64,000 bases of DNA, from positions 62,001-126,000 of the forward strand of contig CAYZDJ010000003.1 in assembly GCA_964477265.1 (NCBI GenBank), given 5' to 3'. The notes under the pieces are model-generated. The model ran no database searches. It worked only from the letters and a program-made list of their open reading frames with translations, and was not told the origin of the DNA. The translations under genes and the position numbers were made by a program. How positions within the stretch are numbered: position 1 is the stretch's first letter; each line of letters starts with the position of its first letter. This DNA comes from CAIVPM01 sp964477265 (GTDB lineage: Bacteria; Bacteroidota; Bacteroidia; Chitinophagales; Chitinophagaceae). This document shows positions 50,972 to 60,600 of this stretch, in pieces.

Positions 50972-53884
50972 ATGAAACTAAGTAGCACAATACTTTTCAT
51001 GTTACTTGCGTGTATGTGCAAGGCCCAGTTACTTAGCTGGTCTCCTCAATTTATGCAAGAAACCTCATCCATAGTAGAAATAACTTGCGACGCAACCCTA
51101 GGTAATCAAGGCTTGAAAGGATATACACCTGTTACAGATGTGTATGTTCATATTGGTTGCATTACAACCTCAAGTACCAATAATAATGACTGGAAAGGTG
51201 TGCCTTTTACATGGGCAACAACCAATGCTTTGGCAAATGCAGTAAGTGTTGGAACAAACAAATGGAAATTTACCATTAATGGCGGCTTGAGGAATTTCTT
51301 CAATATCACCAATGCTTCAGAAAAAATTGTGAAGATTGCTATCTTATATAGAAGTGGCAATGGTAGCAAGGTTTTGAGAAACTTTGATGGAAGCGATATG
51401 TATGTGCCAGTTTATGACAATGGCTTTTATACTCGTATAGATAATCCATTGCGTCAGCCAGTTTTTAATTTAGGTGTTGAATCTGTAATTCGTAATGTTA
51501 ATGATAATGTTACTATCAATGCCAATGCCAATCAAACAGCTAATATCAATATTTATTTTAATGGAAGTTTAGCATCAACTACACCTTCAACAACAAGTGC
51601 TTCAACTGTTGTAACTATTGCCAATGCTGGCATTCAAACTATAATTAGCGAAGCAAATAATGGCACAACAACAACCTACGACACAGTTAAATTTTTTGTT
51701 GCACCAACTGTAAATATTGCACCATTACCAACTGGTATTCTTAAAGATGGAATTTATTACGACGCATCTGACCCAACAGTTTGCACGTTGGTTATTTATG
51801 CTTTAGGTAAACAATCTGTTTCGGTAGTTGGAGATTTTAACAATTGGACAGAGAACTTGCAACATCAAATGAATAAAACATCTGATGGAAAATATTTTTG
51901 GCTAAAACTTACTGGCTTAACTGCTGGCGATGAATATGCTTTTCAATACATCATTGATGGCTCTTTAAGGGTTTCTGATTATGATTGTGAAAAAGTGCTT
52001 GACCCATGGAATGACCAATATATTTCTTCATCAACATACCCTAATTTAAAACCTTATCCAACAGGTAAGGGAGTAGGTATTGTGAGTGTTATACAACCTG
52101 GTAAACCTGCTTACAATTGGCAATATGCATCATCATTTACCAGACCTAATAAAAGGAACCTGATGATTTATGAATTGTTAATAAGGGATTTTACAACAAA
52201 TCATAATTTTCAAACATTAAAAGATAGTTTGGGATATTTAAAAACATTAGGCATAAATGCAATTGAACTGATGCCTGTAATGGAGTTTGAAGGCAACAGC
52301 AGTTGGGGCTATAACCCTAATTTTTTTATGGCTTTAGATAAATATTATGGAACTGAAATAGCCTTTAAACAATTTATAGATGAATGTCATAAAAATGGTA
52401 TTGCTGTAATTTTAGACATTGCAATGAACCATGCATTTGGCAGTTGCCCAATGGTTCAAATGTATTGGGATGGTGTAAACAATCGCCCAAATGCTTCAAA
52501 TCCTTGGTTCAATCAAAGTGATAAGCATCCTTTTGGAGTGGGCTTTGATTTTAACCACGAAAGCCAGCAAACAAAAGATATGGTTGACAGAGTGCTTACA
52601 CATTGGTTAACCAACTTTAAAGTAGATGGATTTAGATGGGATTTAAGCAAAGGCTTTACCCAAAAACAATCAAACGATGTGAGTAGTTGGGGTGCTTATG
52701 ATGCAAGCAGAATAGCAATTTGGAAAAGGATCTATGATAAAATGCAGGCTGTTTCTGCAAATAGTTATTGCATATTGGAACACTTTGCAGATAATAGTGA
52801 AGAGATAGAACTATCAAATTATGGAATGTTGTTGTGGGGTAATGGCAATGGAAATTGCAGAGAAGCATCAAAAGGCAATAGTGCCAATTCAGATTTTGGT
52901 TATTCTTTAATTGCATCTGCACGTAGTTGGACAAACCCACACTTGATAGGCTATGCAGAAAGCCACGATGAAGAAAGACTGATGTATGATAATGTAATAA
53001 ATGGAAACAGTTCTGGGGCTTATAATATTAAAGATTCTGCTACATCTTTAAAAAGACTGGAGATGGTAGCAAGTTTTTTAACTATGATTCCTGGGCCAAA
53101 AATGATTTGGCAAATGGGAGAGTTGGGCTATCATTATTCTATAAATACCTGTACCGATTTAACAATAAATAATGATTGCAGGCTGGCAGAAAAGCCTGTT
53201 AAGTGGGATTACTTAAGTAATGCCAACAGAAAAAACTTGTATAATGTATATAGCAAATTATTAGGTTTTAGAACACATCCTGCTTTTACTGCAATGTTTA
53301 ACAGTGCAGTAGTTTCTACAGATTTAACAGGTACAATAAAAAGAATTACAATAGGTAGCACAAGTGTAACTACTCCACGTATTGTAGTAGTAGGCAATTT
53401 TGGCACAACAGCAACTTTTAGTAATGTAAGTTTTGTAAGCACGGGAACCTGGTATAATTTGTTTAATAACTCAACAATAAATGTAACTGGTTCTACCTAT
53501 GGCATGAATTTGCAGCCAGGCGAATATTATGTTTATACAAATACCAATGTAAATACTGTTTTGAGTATTAATAATACTACTAGTGTAACAACCAATATAA
53601 ATCCTGTAATTAATAAAATAAAATTAACTGTTGCACCAAACCCTGTAACAGCAAATAGTGTAATAAAATATGAATTGCCACAATATGGAAATGTTGATAT
53701 TAAATTAATTGATATTAACGGCCAAGTTGTAAGTAATGTTTTTAGTGGTTATAAATCAAAAGGCAGCTACTCATTAAATATAAGTAATAGTATTTATGAG
53801 GCTGCAATAGGTAAAGGACTATACTTTTTGCAACTTGATTTTAATGGTAAAAAACAAATAGAAAAACTGATAATTAGTAATTAA
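50972..53884 (+). CDS. Secreted GH13 alpha-amylase-type enzyme with T9SS sorting domain
   Basis: 970 residues. Signal peptide (about 1-18), an N-terminal beta domain (about 20-155), a CBM48-like domain near 275-350 (S-V-V-G-D-F-N-N-W), then the GH13 barrel: D-I-A-M-N-H-A-F-G, G-F-R-W-D-L-S (nucleophile Asp557), I-L-E-H-F (acid/base Glu603) and E-S-H-D-E-E (Asp666). A C-terminal T9SS type A tail (V-A-P-N-P-V ... I-I-S-N) predicts export through T9SS. It cuts alpha-glucans such as starch or glycogen; branching-like or amylase action cannot be told apart. I chose the ATG at 50972 because it starts the signal peptide. First gene of a Sus-like locus. Confidence 0.93.
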   Translation: MKLSSTILFMLLACMCKAQLLSWSPQFMQETSSIVEITCDATLGNQGLKGYTPVTDVYVHIGCITTSSTNNNDWKGVPFTWATTNALANAVSVGTNKWKFTINGGLRNFFNITNASEKIVKIAILYRSGNGSKVLRNFDGSDMYVPVYDNGFYTRIDNPLRQPVFNLGVESVIRNVNDNVTINANANQTANINIYFNGSLASTTPSTTSASTVVTIANAGIQTIISEANNGTTTTYDTVKFFVAPTVNIAPLPTGILKDGIYYDASDPTVCTLVIYALGKQSVSVVGDFNNWTENLQHQMNKTSDGKYFWLKLTGLTAGDEYAFQYIIDGSLRVSDYDCEKVLDPWNDQYISSSTYPNLKPYPTGKGVGIVSVIQPGKPAYNWQYASSFTRPNKRNLMIYELLIRDFTTNHNFQTLKDSLGYLKTLGINAIELMPVMEFEGNSSWGYNPNFFMALDKYYGTEIAFKQFIDECHKNGIAVILDIAMNHAFGSCPMVQMYWDGVNNRPNASNPWFNQSDKHPFGVGFDFNHESQQTKDMVDRVLTHWLTNFKVDGFRWDLSKGFTQKQSNDVSSWGAYDASRIAIWKRIYDKMQAVSANSYCILEHFADNSEEIELSNYGMLLWGNGNGNCREASKGNSANSDFGYSLIASARSWTNPHLIGYAESHDEERLMYDNVINGNSSGAYNIKDSATSLKRLEMVASFLTMIPGPKMIWQMGELGYHYSINTCTDLTINNDCRLAEKPVKWDYLSNANRKNLYNVYSKLLGFRTHPAFTAMFNSAVVSTDLTGTIKRITIGSTSVTTPRIVVVGNFGTTATFSNVSFVSTGTWYNLFNNSTINVTGSTYGMNLQPGEYYVYTNTNVNTVLSINNTTSVTTNINPVINKIKLTVAPNPVTANSVIKYELPQYGNVDIKLIDINGQVVSNVFSGYKSKGSYSLNISNSIYEAAIGKGLYFLQLDFNGKKQIEKLIISN

Positions 53885-53918
53885 TAATTTTCTTATCTAT
53901 AACAACAAAATAAAAACT

Positions 53919-56900
53919 ATGAATTTAAAACGACTGCTAGTTACAATGGTGTTGTCTGTATTTGCATTTACAATGCAGGCAATAGCCCAAGACAAAACAG
54001 TTACAGGTAAAGTTACTGATGCCAATGGTGCATCTGTAGCCAATGTAACTATTAAAGTAAAAGGAGGCAAGGCATTAGGCACAACAAAGACCGACGGAAG
54101 TTTTTCTGTAAAAGTTGCAACAGGTGCAACCTTGCAATTCTCTTCTGTAGGTTTTGGTACAGTGGAAATGCAAGTGCCAGCCAGTGGCACAATGAGTGTT
54201 TCGATAAAAGCTACTAAAGACGATTTGGGTGAAGTTGTAGTAATTGGTTACGGTACCAGCAAAAAGAAAGACTTAACAGGTGCAGTAGCTACTGTTACCA
54301 GCAAAGACTTTGTAAAAGGAGCATTAACTACAGCAGAACAAATGATTGCAGGTAAGGTTGCAGGCGTTTCTATTGTTGCAAATGATGGTACACCTGGTAG
54401 TGGTTCTGTTATCAGAATTCGCGGTGGTGCATCTATTGAAGCTAACGATCCATTAATAATTATTGATGGAGTTCCTGTGGGTGCTGGTGGTATTAAAGGA
54501 TCTCCAAGTCCATTAAGTTTAATAAATCCTAATGATGTAGAAAGTTTTACAATATTAAAAGATGCATCAGCTGCTGCAATTTACGGTTCACGTGCAAGTA
54601 ATGGAGTAATTATTATTACAACCAAAAAAGGCAAAAGTGGTAAGCCTGCTTTTTCATATAGCTCAACAGTAAGTTTATACACGCCTTCAAAATATTTAGA
54701 TGTTATGAATGCAGACCAGTTCAGGGCTTATGTTAAAGCAAATGGTTCTGCTGGTGATGTTGCTAAACTTGGTACTGCAAATACAAACTGGCAAAAAGAA
54801 ATTTACAGAGATGCTTTAGGATTTGATAATACCATTGGCATAAGTGGTACTCATAAAAAAATGCCATACAGGGCCAGTTTAGGATACCTGAATCAACAAG
54901 GTATATTAAATGGTACCAATTTAAAACGTGCAACATTATCTGTTAATTTAAGTCCTAAGTTTTTTACAGATCATTTACGTGTTGACGTTAGTTTAAAAGG
55001 TGCAGTAACCAATAGCAAGTTTGCTGATGGTGGTGTTGTAAGTGCTGCAACTGAATATGACCCTACACAACCTGTATATTCTTATAGCCCAAGATTTGGT
55101 GGCTATCGCGAATGGATGGACAATACAGATAAACCTTTTGGAACACAAAACCCAGTGGGCTTACTTAAAATGTACGACAAAAGAAGCCATGTAGAAAGAA
55201 GCATAGGTAATATACAATTCGATTATAAATTTCATTTTCTTCCAGAATTAAGAGCCAATTTAAATTTAGGCTATGATGCTCAGCAAGGTAGTGAAACTGT
55301 TTTAGTAACTGATAGTGCAAGAAGCCAATATATGAATTTTACTGATCCTAGTACTGGCAAACAAAAAGGTGGATTAAGAGACACTGATAAAGAAAGAAAG
55401 CTGAATACATTAATGGAGTTCTACTTGAATTATGTAAAAGAAACCAAGGCTGGAAGGTTTGATTTGATGGCTGGTTATTCATATCAGAATTTTAAAACAA
55501 CCAATCCTTACAGATATACGTATACTTATGATGGAACAAGAAGACAAATTTTGAATAATCAATTTGAATATAATATTCCAGAGAATACTATGATTGCATA
55601 TTATGGTCGTTTTAACTACTCCTATAAAGGCAAGTATTTATTTACAGCATCAGTTCGTAGAGATGCATCTTCAAAATTTGCTGAAAAATATCGTTGGGGT
55701 ACTTTCCCATCATTTGCTGCTGCATGGCGACTTAAAGACGAGTCTTTCTTAAAAAATGCTAAAGGAATTGATGAATTGAAACTTAGAGTAGGATATGGTA
55801 TTACTGGTCAACAAGAGGGCATAGGTTTATATGATTATTTACCTAGATATACAGTAGGCTCAAATCAAGCAATGTATCAATTTGGTGGTATATTTTATAA
55901 CACACTTTCACCAGCAGCATATTTTGATAGAAAATGGGAACAAACCAATATGACGAATGTTGCAGTTGACTTTGGATTTGCAAAAAACAGAATTACTGGT
56001 ACTTTGGAATACTATAACAGAAAAACAAAAGACTTATTTAACTACACAGATTTACCAGGAGGTGCCAATTTTCAAAGCAGGGTATTTGTTAACGCTGGCG
56101 ATATGAAAAATGAAGGCGTTGAGTTAACTTTAAATCTTGGTATTATTCGTAAAAAAGATATGACTCTTGATATATCTTTAAATGGTAACTATAATAAAAA
56201 TACTATTACACGTTTAGAGCTTTCAGAAAACTCTACAAACCCAGGAAATAAAATTGGAGGTATAGGCGATGTAGCTGATACGCGTGTTGCCATTAATAGT
56301 ACGGGTTATACAAGAGGAGCTTTTTTTGTGTACAAACAAATTTATGATAAAGCTGGAAAACCAATAGAAGGCTTGGTTGAAGATATTAATAGAGATGGCT
56401 CTATAAATACAGATAAAGACCAGTATCGTTATAAACAAATTGACCCAATAATGTTTTTTGGATGCAGCCCAAGCTTTACTTACAAAAAATTCTCAGCAGG
56501 ATTTACAATGAGGGCAAGCTATGGAAATTACATGTTTAATGCACGTAATGCAAGAACAGCAAATTTACCAAGTGTAATAATAAATACAGGTTCTGGATTT
56601 TTAGCAAATACATCAACCAATGTCTTAGCTACAAATTTTAAAAATACAAATGAGCAATCAAGGCTTTCAGATTATTATGTTGAGAATGCTTCATTTATTA
56701 GAATGGACAATATCAACTTTGGATACAGCTTTGGTAAAGTTTTCAGTAATACAACTAACTTAAGGGTTGGTGCAAATGTTCAAAATGTATTTGTTATTAC
56801 TAAATATTCTGGATTAGACCCTGAAGTTTTTGGTGGTGTAGATAATACTATTTCTGTACGTCCACGAGTATTTGTATTAAGCGTAAACTTAGATTTCTAA
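53919..56900 (+). CDS. SusC/RagA-type TonB-dependent outer-membrane transporter
   Basis: 993 residues. Signal peptide (about 1-24), N-terminal carboxypeptidase-regulatory-like domain (T-V-T-G-K-V-T-D-A-N-G at 27-37), plug domain with V-V-I-G-Y-G-T-S-K-K-K-D-L-T-G-A-V (about 107-123), I-I-D-G-V-P-V-G, and A-A-A-I-Y-G-S-R-A-S-N-G-V-I-I-I-T-T near 220, then the beta barrel ending S-V-N-L-D-F. Forms a pair with the next gene for oligosaccharide import. Confidence 0.96.
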   Translation: MNLKRLLVTMVLSVFAFTMQAIAQDKTVTGKVTDANGASVANVTIKVKGGKALGTTKTDGSFSVKVATGATLQFSSVGFGTVEMQVPASGTMSVSIKATKDDLGEVVVIGYGTSKKKDLTGAVATVTSKDFVKGALTTAEQMIAGKVAGVSIVANDGTPGSGSVIRIRGGASIEANDPLIIIDGVPVGAGGIKGSPSPLSLINPNDVESFTILKDASAAAIYGSRASNGVIIITTKKGKSGKPAFSYSSTVSLYTPSKYLDVMNADQFRAYVKANGSAGDVAKLGTANTNWQKEIYRDALGFDNTIGISGTHKKMPYRASLGYLNQQGILNGTNLKRATLSVNLSPKFFTDHLRVDVSLKGAVTNSKFADGGVVSAATEYDPTQPVYSYSPRFGGYREWMDNTDKPFGTQNPVGLLKMYDKRSHVERSIGNIQFDYKFHFLPELRANLNLGYDAQQGSETVLVTDSARSQYMNFTDPSTGKQKGGLRDTDKERKLNTLMEFYLNYVKETKAGRFDLMAGYSYQNFKTTNPYRYTYTYDGTRRQILNNQFEYNIPENTMIAYYGRFNYSYKGKYLFTASVRRDASSKFAEKYRWGTFPSFAAAWRLKDESFLKNAKGIDELKLRVGYGITGQQEGIGLYDYLPRYTVGSNQAMYQFGGIFYNTLSPAAYFDRKWEQTNMTNVAVDFGFAKNRITGTLEYYNRKTKDLFNYTDLPGGANFQSRVFVNAGDMKNEGVELTLNLGIIRKKDMTLDISLNGNYNKNTITRLELSENSTNPGNKIGGIGDVADTRVAINSTGYTRGAFFVYKQIYDKAGKPIEGLVEDINRDGSINTDKDQYRYKQIDPIMFFGCSPSFTYKKFSAGFTMRASYGNYMFNARNARTANLPSVIINTGSGFLANTSTNVLATNFKNTNEQSRLSDYYVENASFIRMDNINFGYSFGKVFSNTTNLRVGANVQNVFVITKYSGLDPEVFGGVDNTISVRPRVFVLSVNLDF

Positions 56901-56919
56901 AAAATAAAAAATTGTAAAT

Positions 56920-58518
56920 ATGAAAAATAATTTAAAAAACCTAAGTTTAATTGCAATATGCATTTTAACATTAGGTTCTTGCCAAAAAAAGTTGGATTTG
57001 TTTCCAACAAATGACTTAACACCAGATAAGGTTTTTGCTACAACCGATGGATATACTAAAGCTATGGCAAAAGTGTATGCTGCCTATGCAACAACTGGTA
57101 GTGGTGGGCCAGATAATAGTGATGTGCCAGAAATTACCAATGCAGGGTTTTCTGATTTTTTCAGACAACTTTGGTATTTGCAAGAGTTTCCTACTGACGA
57201 AGCTGTTGTAAGGTGGACAGGAGATCCAGGACTTCAGGATTTTCATAATTTAAACTGGACTTCTACCAACGATTTTGTAAGAGGAAGTTATTACAGAGGT
57301 TTATATTGTATAAATATTGCCAATGAATTTATTCGTCAAAGTACAACAGATAAAGTAGCTTTAAGGGGAATTACAGGAGCCGATGCTACTAAAATTGCAA
57401 AATATAGGTTAGAGGCAAGATTTTTAAGGGCATACCATTATTGGGTAATGATGGATTTATTTGGAAATCCTCCTTTTGTTACAGAAACAAGTTCAATTGG
57501 TTCAGAAAAACCTAAACAAATTTCAAGGGCTAATCTATTTAATTATATCGAGTCTGAATTACTAGCTATAGAAAATGATATGGTAGCTCATAGGGCAAAT
57601 GAATATGGAAGAGCAGACAGAGGGGCTTGTCAGGCTTTATTGGCAAGAATTTATTTGAATGCTAAAGTATATACTGGTACAGAAAGATATGCAGATGCTG
57701 CTAAATATTCTAAAAGAGTAATAGATGCAGGATATACATTAATACAAAATTACCAGCATTTAATGTTGGCAGATAACTATTTAAATACAACAGAAAATAT
57801 ATTAACAATTCCTTACGATGGTAATTTCACACAAAATTATGGCGGTACAACTACCTTGATAAATGGGGCAATTGGGGGCTCAATGCAACCTGGTTCTATG
57901 TTTGGAATGTACGACAATACATCTTGGGCTGGCTTTAGAACAACGCCAGAAATTGTTAATTTATATGGAGATTTAACATTTAACTCTGATGCAAGGGCTA
58001 TGTTTTGGACTAATGGGCAAAGCAAAGAAATTAATGACTTTTTTGCTTTTGCAGATGGATACGCAGTTACTAAATATAGGAATAAAACAAGTGCAGGTGT
58101 AGATGGAAAAAATGGAAGATTCTCTGATGTAGATATGCCTATATTTAGATTGGGAGAAATGTATTTAATATATGCAGAAGCCAATATTGCAAGCAGTGGG
58201 GCTGCTGGCGATGCAACAATTGCCAAAGGATATTTGGAAAAATTAAGAGAAAGGGCTTATGGCAATTCCTCAAGCAATGGAGATATTAAAATGACATTGG
58301 ATTTTATTTTAACAGAAAGAGCTAAAGAATTGTTTTGGGAAGGGCATAGAAGAACAGATTTAATTCGCATGAACAAATTTGTTGAAGCAGATTATTTGTG
58401 GGCTTGGAAAGGAGGCGTAAAAAATGGTACAAGTGTAGCTGCATACAGAAAACTATATCCTATACCACTTACAGATATAAATGCCAACTCAAACCTGACT
58501 CAAAACGCAGGATATTAA
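56920..58518 (+). CDS. SusD/RagB-type outer-membrane lipoprotein
   Basis: 532 residues. Lipobox L-G-S-C (Cys21), then the SusD-like N-terminal block (K-K-L-D-L-F-P-T-N-D-L-T-P), A-R-F-L-R-A-Y-H-Y-W near 166-175 (TPR part) and the C-terminal R-A-K-E-L-F-W-E-G-H-R-R-T-D-L-I-R near 467-483. Acts as the lid that binds glycan over SusC. 19 bases after susC, so co-transcribed. Confidence 0.96.
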   Translation: MKNNLKNLSLIAICILTLGSCQKKLDLFPTNDLTPDKVFATTDGYTKAMAKVYAAYATTGSGGPDNSDVPEITNAGFSDFFRQLWYLQEFPTDEAVVRWTGDPGLQDFHNLNWTSTNDFVRGSYYRGLYCINIANEFIRQSTTDKVALRGITGADATKIAKYRLEARFLRAYHYWVMMDLFGNPPFVTETSSIGSEKPKQISRANLFNYIESELLAIENDMVAHRANEYGRADRGACQALLARIYLNAKVYTGTERYADAAKYSKRVIDAGYTLIQNYQHLMLADNYLNTTENILTIPYDGNFTQNYGGTTTLINGAIGGSMQPGSMFGMYDNTSWAGFRTTPEIVNLYGDLTFNSDARAMFWTNGQSKEINDFFAFADGYAVTKYRNKTSAGVDGKNGRFSDVDMPIFRLGEMYLIYAEANIASSGAAGDATIAKGYLEKLRERAYGNSSSNGDIKMTLDFILTERAKELFWEGHRRTDLIRMNKFVEADYLWAWKGGVKNGTSVAAYRKLYPIPLTDINANSNLTQNAGY

Positions 58519-58540
58519 TCACATTTAAAAAAATTAATAT

Positions 58541-59383
58541 ATGAAATATATAAATAAATTAAGCCTAGTAATATTGTTGCTTATAACAATTGCACAAGGC
58601 TGTAAAAAAGACGAAAACTTAAATTATTTTGAAGGGGGTACAGCACCAGTTTTAACAACAACCCTTGCAAACAACTCTGTTTTACCATTAAGCGATGCCA
58701 CCAAGGATGAAGTACTGTTTAATTTAACCTGGACAAATCCAAATTATAAATTCACAACAGGAACTAGTTCTCAAAATGTACAATATGCTATTGAAATAGA
58801 TTCTGCAGGCAAGAACTTTAATAGCAGTAAGAAAAAAGTAATTACACCCGATCCAACTTATACTTTAAGCAGAACTATAAAAGTTGGAGAAATGAATGAT
58901 TATTTATTGAATGTTTTAAAATTCAATACTACAACAGCTCAAACACTGGAAATCAGGATAAAATCTAATCTGGTTAATAATAATGCAATAATGTATTCAA
59001 ATGTATTAACATATACAGCAACTGCATATCCATTGCCTCCAAAAATTGCAGTTCCTGCCTCTGGGCAATTGTTTTTAGTAGGAGATGCATCTCCAGGCGG
59101 TTGGTCAAATCCGGTACCTGTACCAAGCCAACAGTTTACACAAACTTCCCCTACAACTTTTGAATTAACAACACAAATTATAGGAGGAAAATCATATTTA
59201 TTATTGCCAGTAAATGGCTCTTGGGGCGATAAATATGGAGGATTAGGTGCAAATAATACTAACAACCCGGATGCAGATGATTTTAAAAGAGGAGGAGGAG
59301 ATTTAAAGGCACCAGCAATAAGTGGCGACTATAAAATTGTTGTAGATTTTCAGGCCGGCAGATTTACATTAACAAAACTATAA
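58541..59383 (+). CDS. SusE-like outer-membrane lipoprotein
   Basis: 280 residues. Lipobox A-Q-G-C (Cys21). The SusE N-terminal domain (about 30-160) is followed by one starch-binding-like module from about 178 (L-F-L-V-G-D-A-S-P-G-G-W-S-N-P-V-P ... F-T-L-T-K-L). Conserved Trp and Gly residues in that module suggest sugar binding at the cell surface. Follows susD by 22 bases. Confidence 0.88.
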   Translation: MKYINKLSLVILLLITIAQGCKKDENLNYFEGGTAPVLTTTLANNSVLPLSDATKDEVLFNLTWTNPNYKFTTGTSSQNVQYAIEIDSAGKNFNSSKKKVITPDPTYTLSRTIKVGEMNDYLLNVLKFNTTTAQTLEIRIKSNLVNNNAIMYSNVLTYTATAYPLPPKIAVPASGQLFLVGDASPGGWSNPVPVPSQQFTQTSPTTFELTTQIIGGKSYLLLPVNGSWGDKYGGLGANNTNNPDADDFKRGGGDLKAPAISGDYKIVVDFQAGRFTLTKL

Positions 59384-59393
59384 AAAATAATTT

Positions 59394-60545
59394 ATGAAAT
59401 ATTTATCAAAAATTTTTCTTTCAATTTTTACTCTGTCTGTTTTATTGATAGCATGTAAAAAAGAAGGAGCATTACCAAATTATGCAGAAAGTACAGCATC
59501 TGTATTATCTGCATCAAAAACTACAATAGCACCTACTGCTACAGATTCAAATACAGTTGTTACTACATTAACCTGGACAGATCCGATGTTATCAACTGAC
59601 TCTGCACATAAAATGTATGTAATTGAAATAGATTCTACAGGCAGGAACTTTAAACAATCTGCAAAGATTGTACAATATGGCTCTTTAAGCAAAGCATTAA
59701 TTGGTAGCGAACTGAATAATATACTTTTAGGTTTTGGCTTTAAATTTAATGTAGCTTATGGTATTGATGTAAGGGTAACTTCATCATATGTCAATAACAA
59801 TGACATTAAGGTTTCTAATGTTTTAAAATTAACTGCTACAGCTTATAAGGTACCACCTAAAGTAGAATTACCAACTACAGGAAAATTATTTATTGTAGGT
59901 GGTGCTACAAATGGTGGTTGGAATAATCCAGTACCAACTCCTACACAGGAATTTACACGAATTGATGAAACCACTTTTATGGGAATATTTGATTTAAGTT
60001 CAGGAGGCTCATATTTATTGTTGGCAGTTAATGGTGGATGGGATGAAAAATTTGGATTTGCAGGTTCCAATAATTCCAATAATGTAAATGGCGATATTTT
60101 GAAAAAAGGTGGTGGCGATTTATTGGCACCAGCAACAACCGCTAAATATCTGATAACCGTAGATTTTCAACAAGGTAAATTTACTGTTGTCCCTTATACA
60201 GGGCCTACCCTACCTACAGATTTATTTATAGTAGGCGGTGCTACGCCAGGATCTTGGTCAAATCCTGTACCTGTTCCAAGCCAACAGTTTACTCGTTTAA
60301 ATAGTTGCGAATTTGAAATTTCAAATCTTGCTCTTAATGCTGCAAATGGCAATTACCTTTTATTACCAGTAAATGGAAGTTGGAGTGCTAAATATGGAGG
60401 CGTTGGGGCTAATAATGGCTCTAACAATCCTATGCAAGATATGTTTAAAGAAGGTGGAAGCGATTTGGCTGCACCAACAGTAAGTGGCGACTATAAAGTA
60501 AATGTCAACTTTGCTACGTCAATGTACAAACTTACCAAGTTATAA
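59394..60545 (+). CDS. SusF-like outer-membrane lipoprotein with two binding modules
   Basis: 383 residues. Lipobox L-I-A-C (Cys21), N-terminal SusE-type domain, then two tandem modules from about 164 (L-F-I-V-G-G-A-T-N-G-G-W) and about 277 (L-F-I-V-G-G-A-T-P-G-S-W). The second module is closer to the single module of the preceding gene (shared N-P-V-P-V-P-S-Q-Q-F-T and ending K-L-T-K-L), pointing to duplication between genes. Last gene of the locus, ended by the terminator at 60571. Confidence 0.88.
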   Translation: MKYLSKIFLSIFTLSVLLIACKKEGALPNYAESTASVLSASKTTIAPTATDSNTVVTTLTWTDPMLSTDSAHKMYVIEIDSTGRNFKQSAKIVQYGSLSKALIGSELNNILLGFGFKFNVAYGIDVRVTSSYVNNNDIKVSNVLKLTATAYKVPPKVELPTTGKLFIVGGATNGGWNNPVPTPTQEFTRIDETTFMGIFDLSSGGSYLLLAVNGGWDEKFGFAGSNNSNNVNGDILKKGGGDLLAPATTAKYLITVDFQQGKFTVVPYTGPTLPTDLFIVGGATPGSWSNPVPVPSQQFTRLNSCEFEISNLALNAANGNYLLLPVNGSWSAKYGGVGANNGSNNPMQDMFKEGGSDLAAPTVSGDYKVNVNFATSMYKLTKL

Positions 60546-60570
60546 TACCTCTTACAACAATCAACAACTC

Positions 60571-60600
60571 AAAACCCTCGTTTATCGAGGGTTTTGTTTT
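60571..60600 (+). terminator. Terminator between the Sus locus and chrA
   Basis: AAAACCCTCG, loop TTTAT, CGAGGGTTTT then GTTTT. It lies between convergent genes and may serve both; the chrA stop overlaps its last two bases. Confidence 0.88.
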
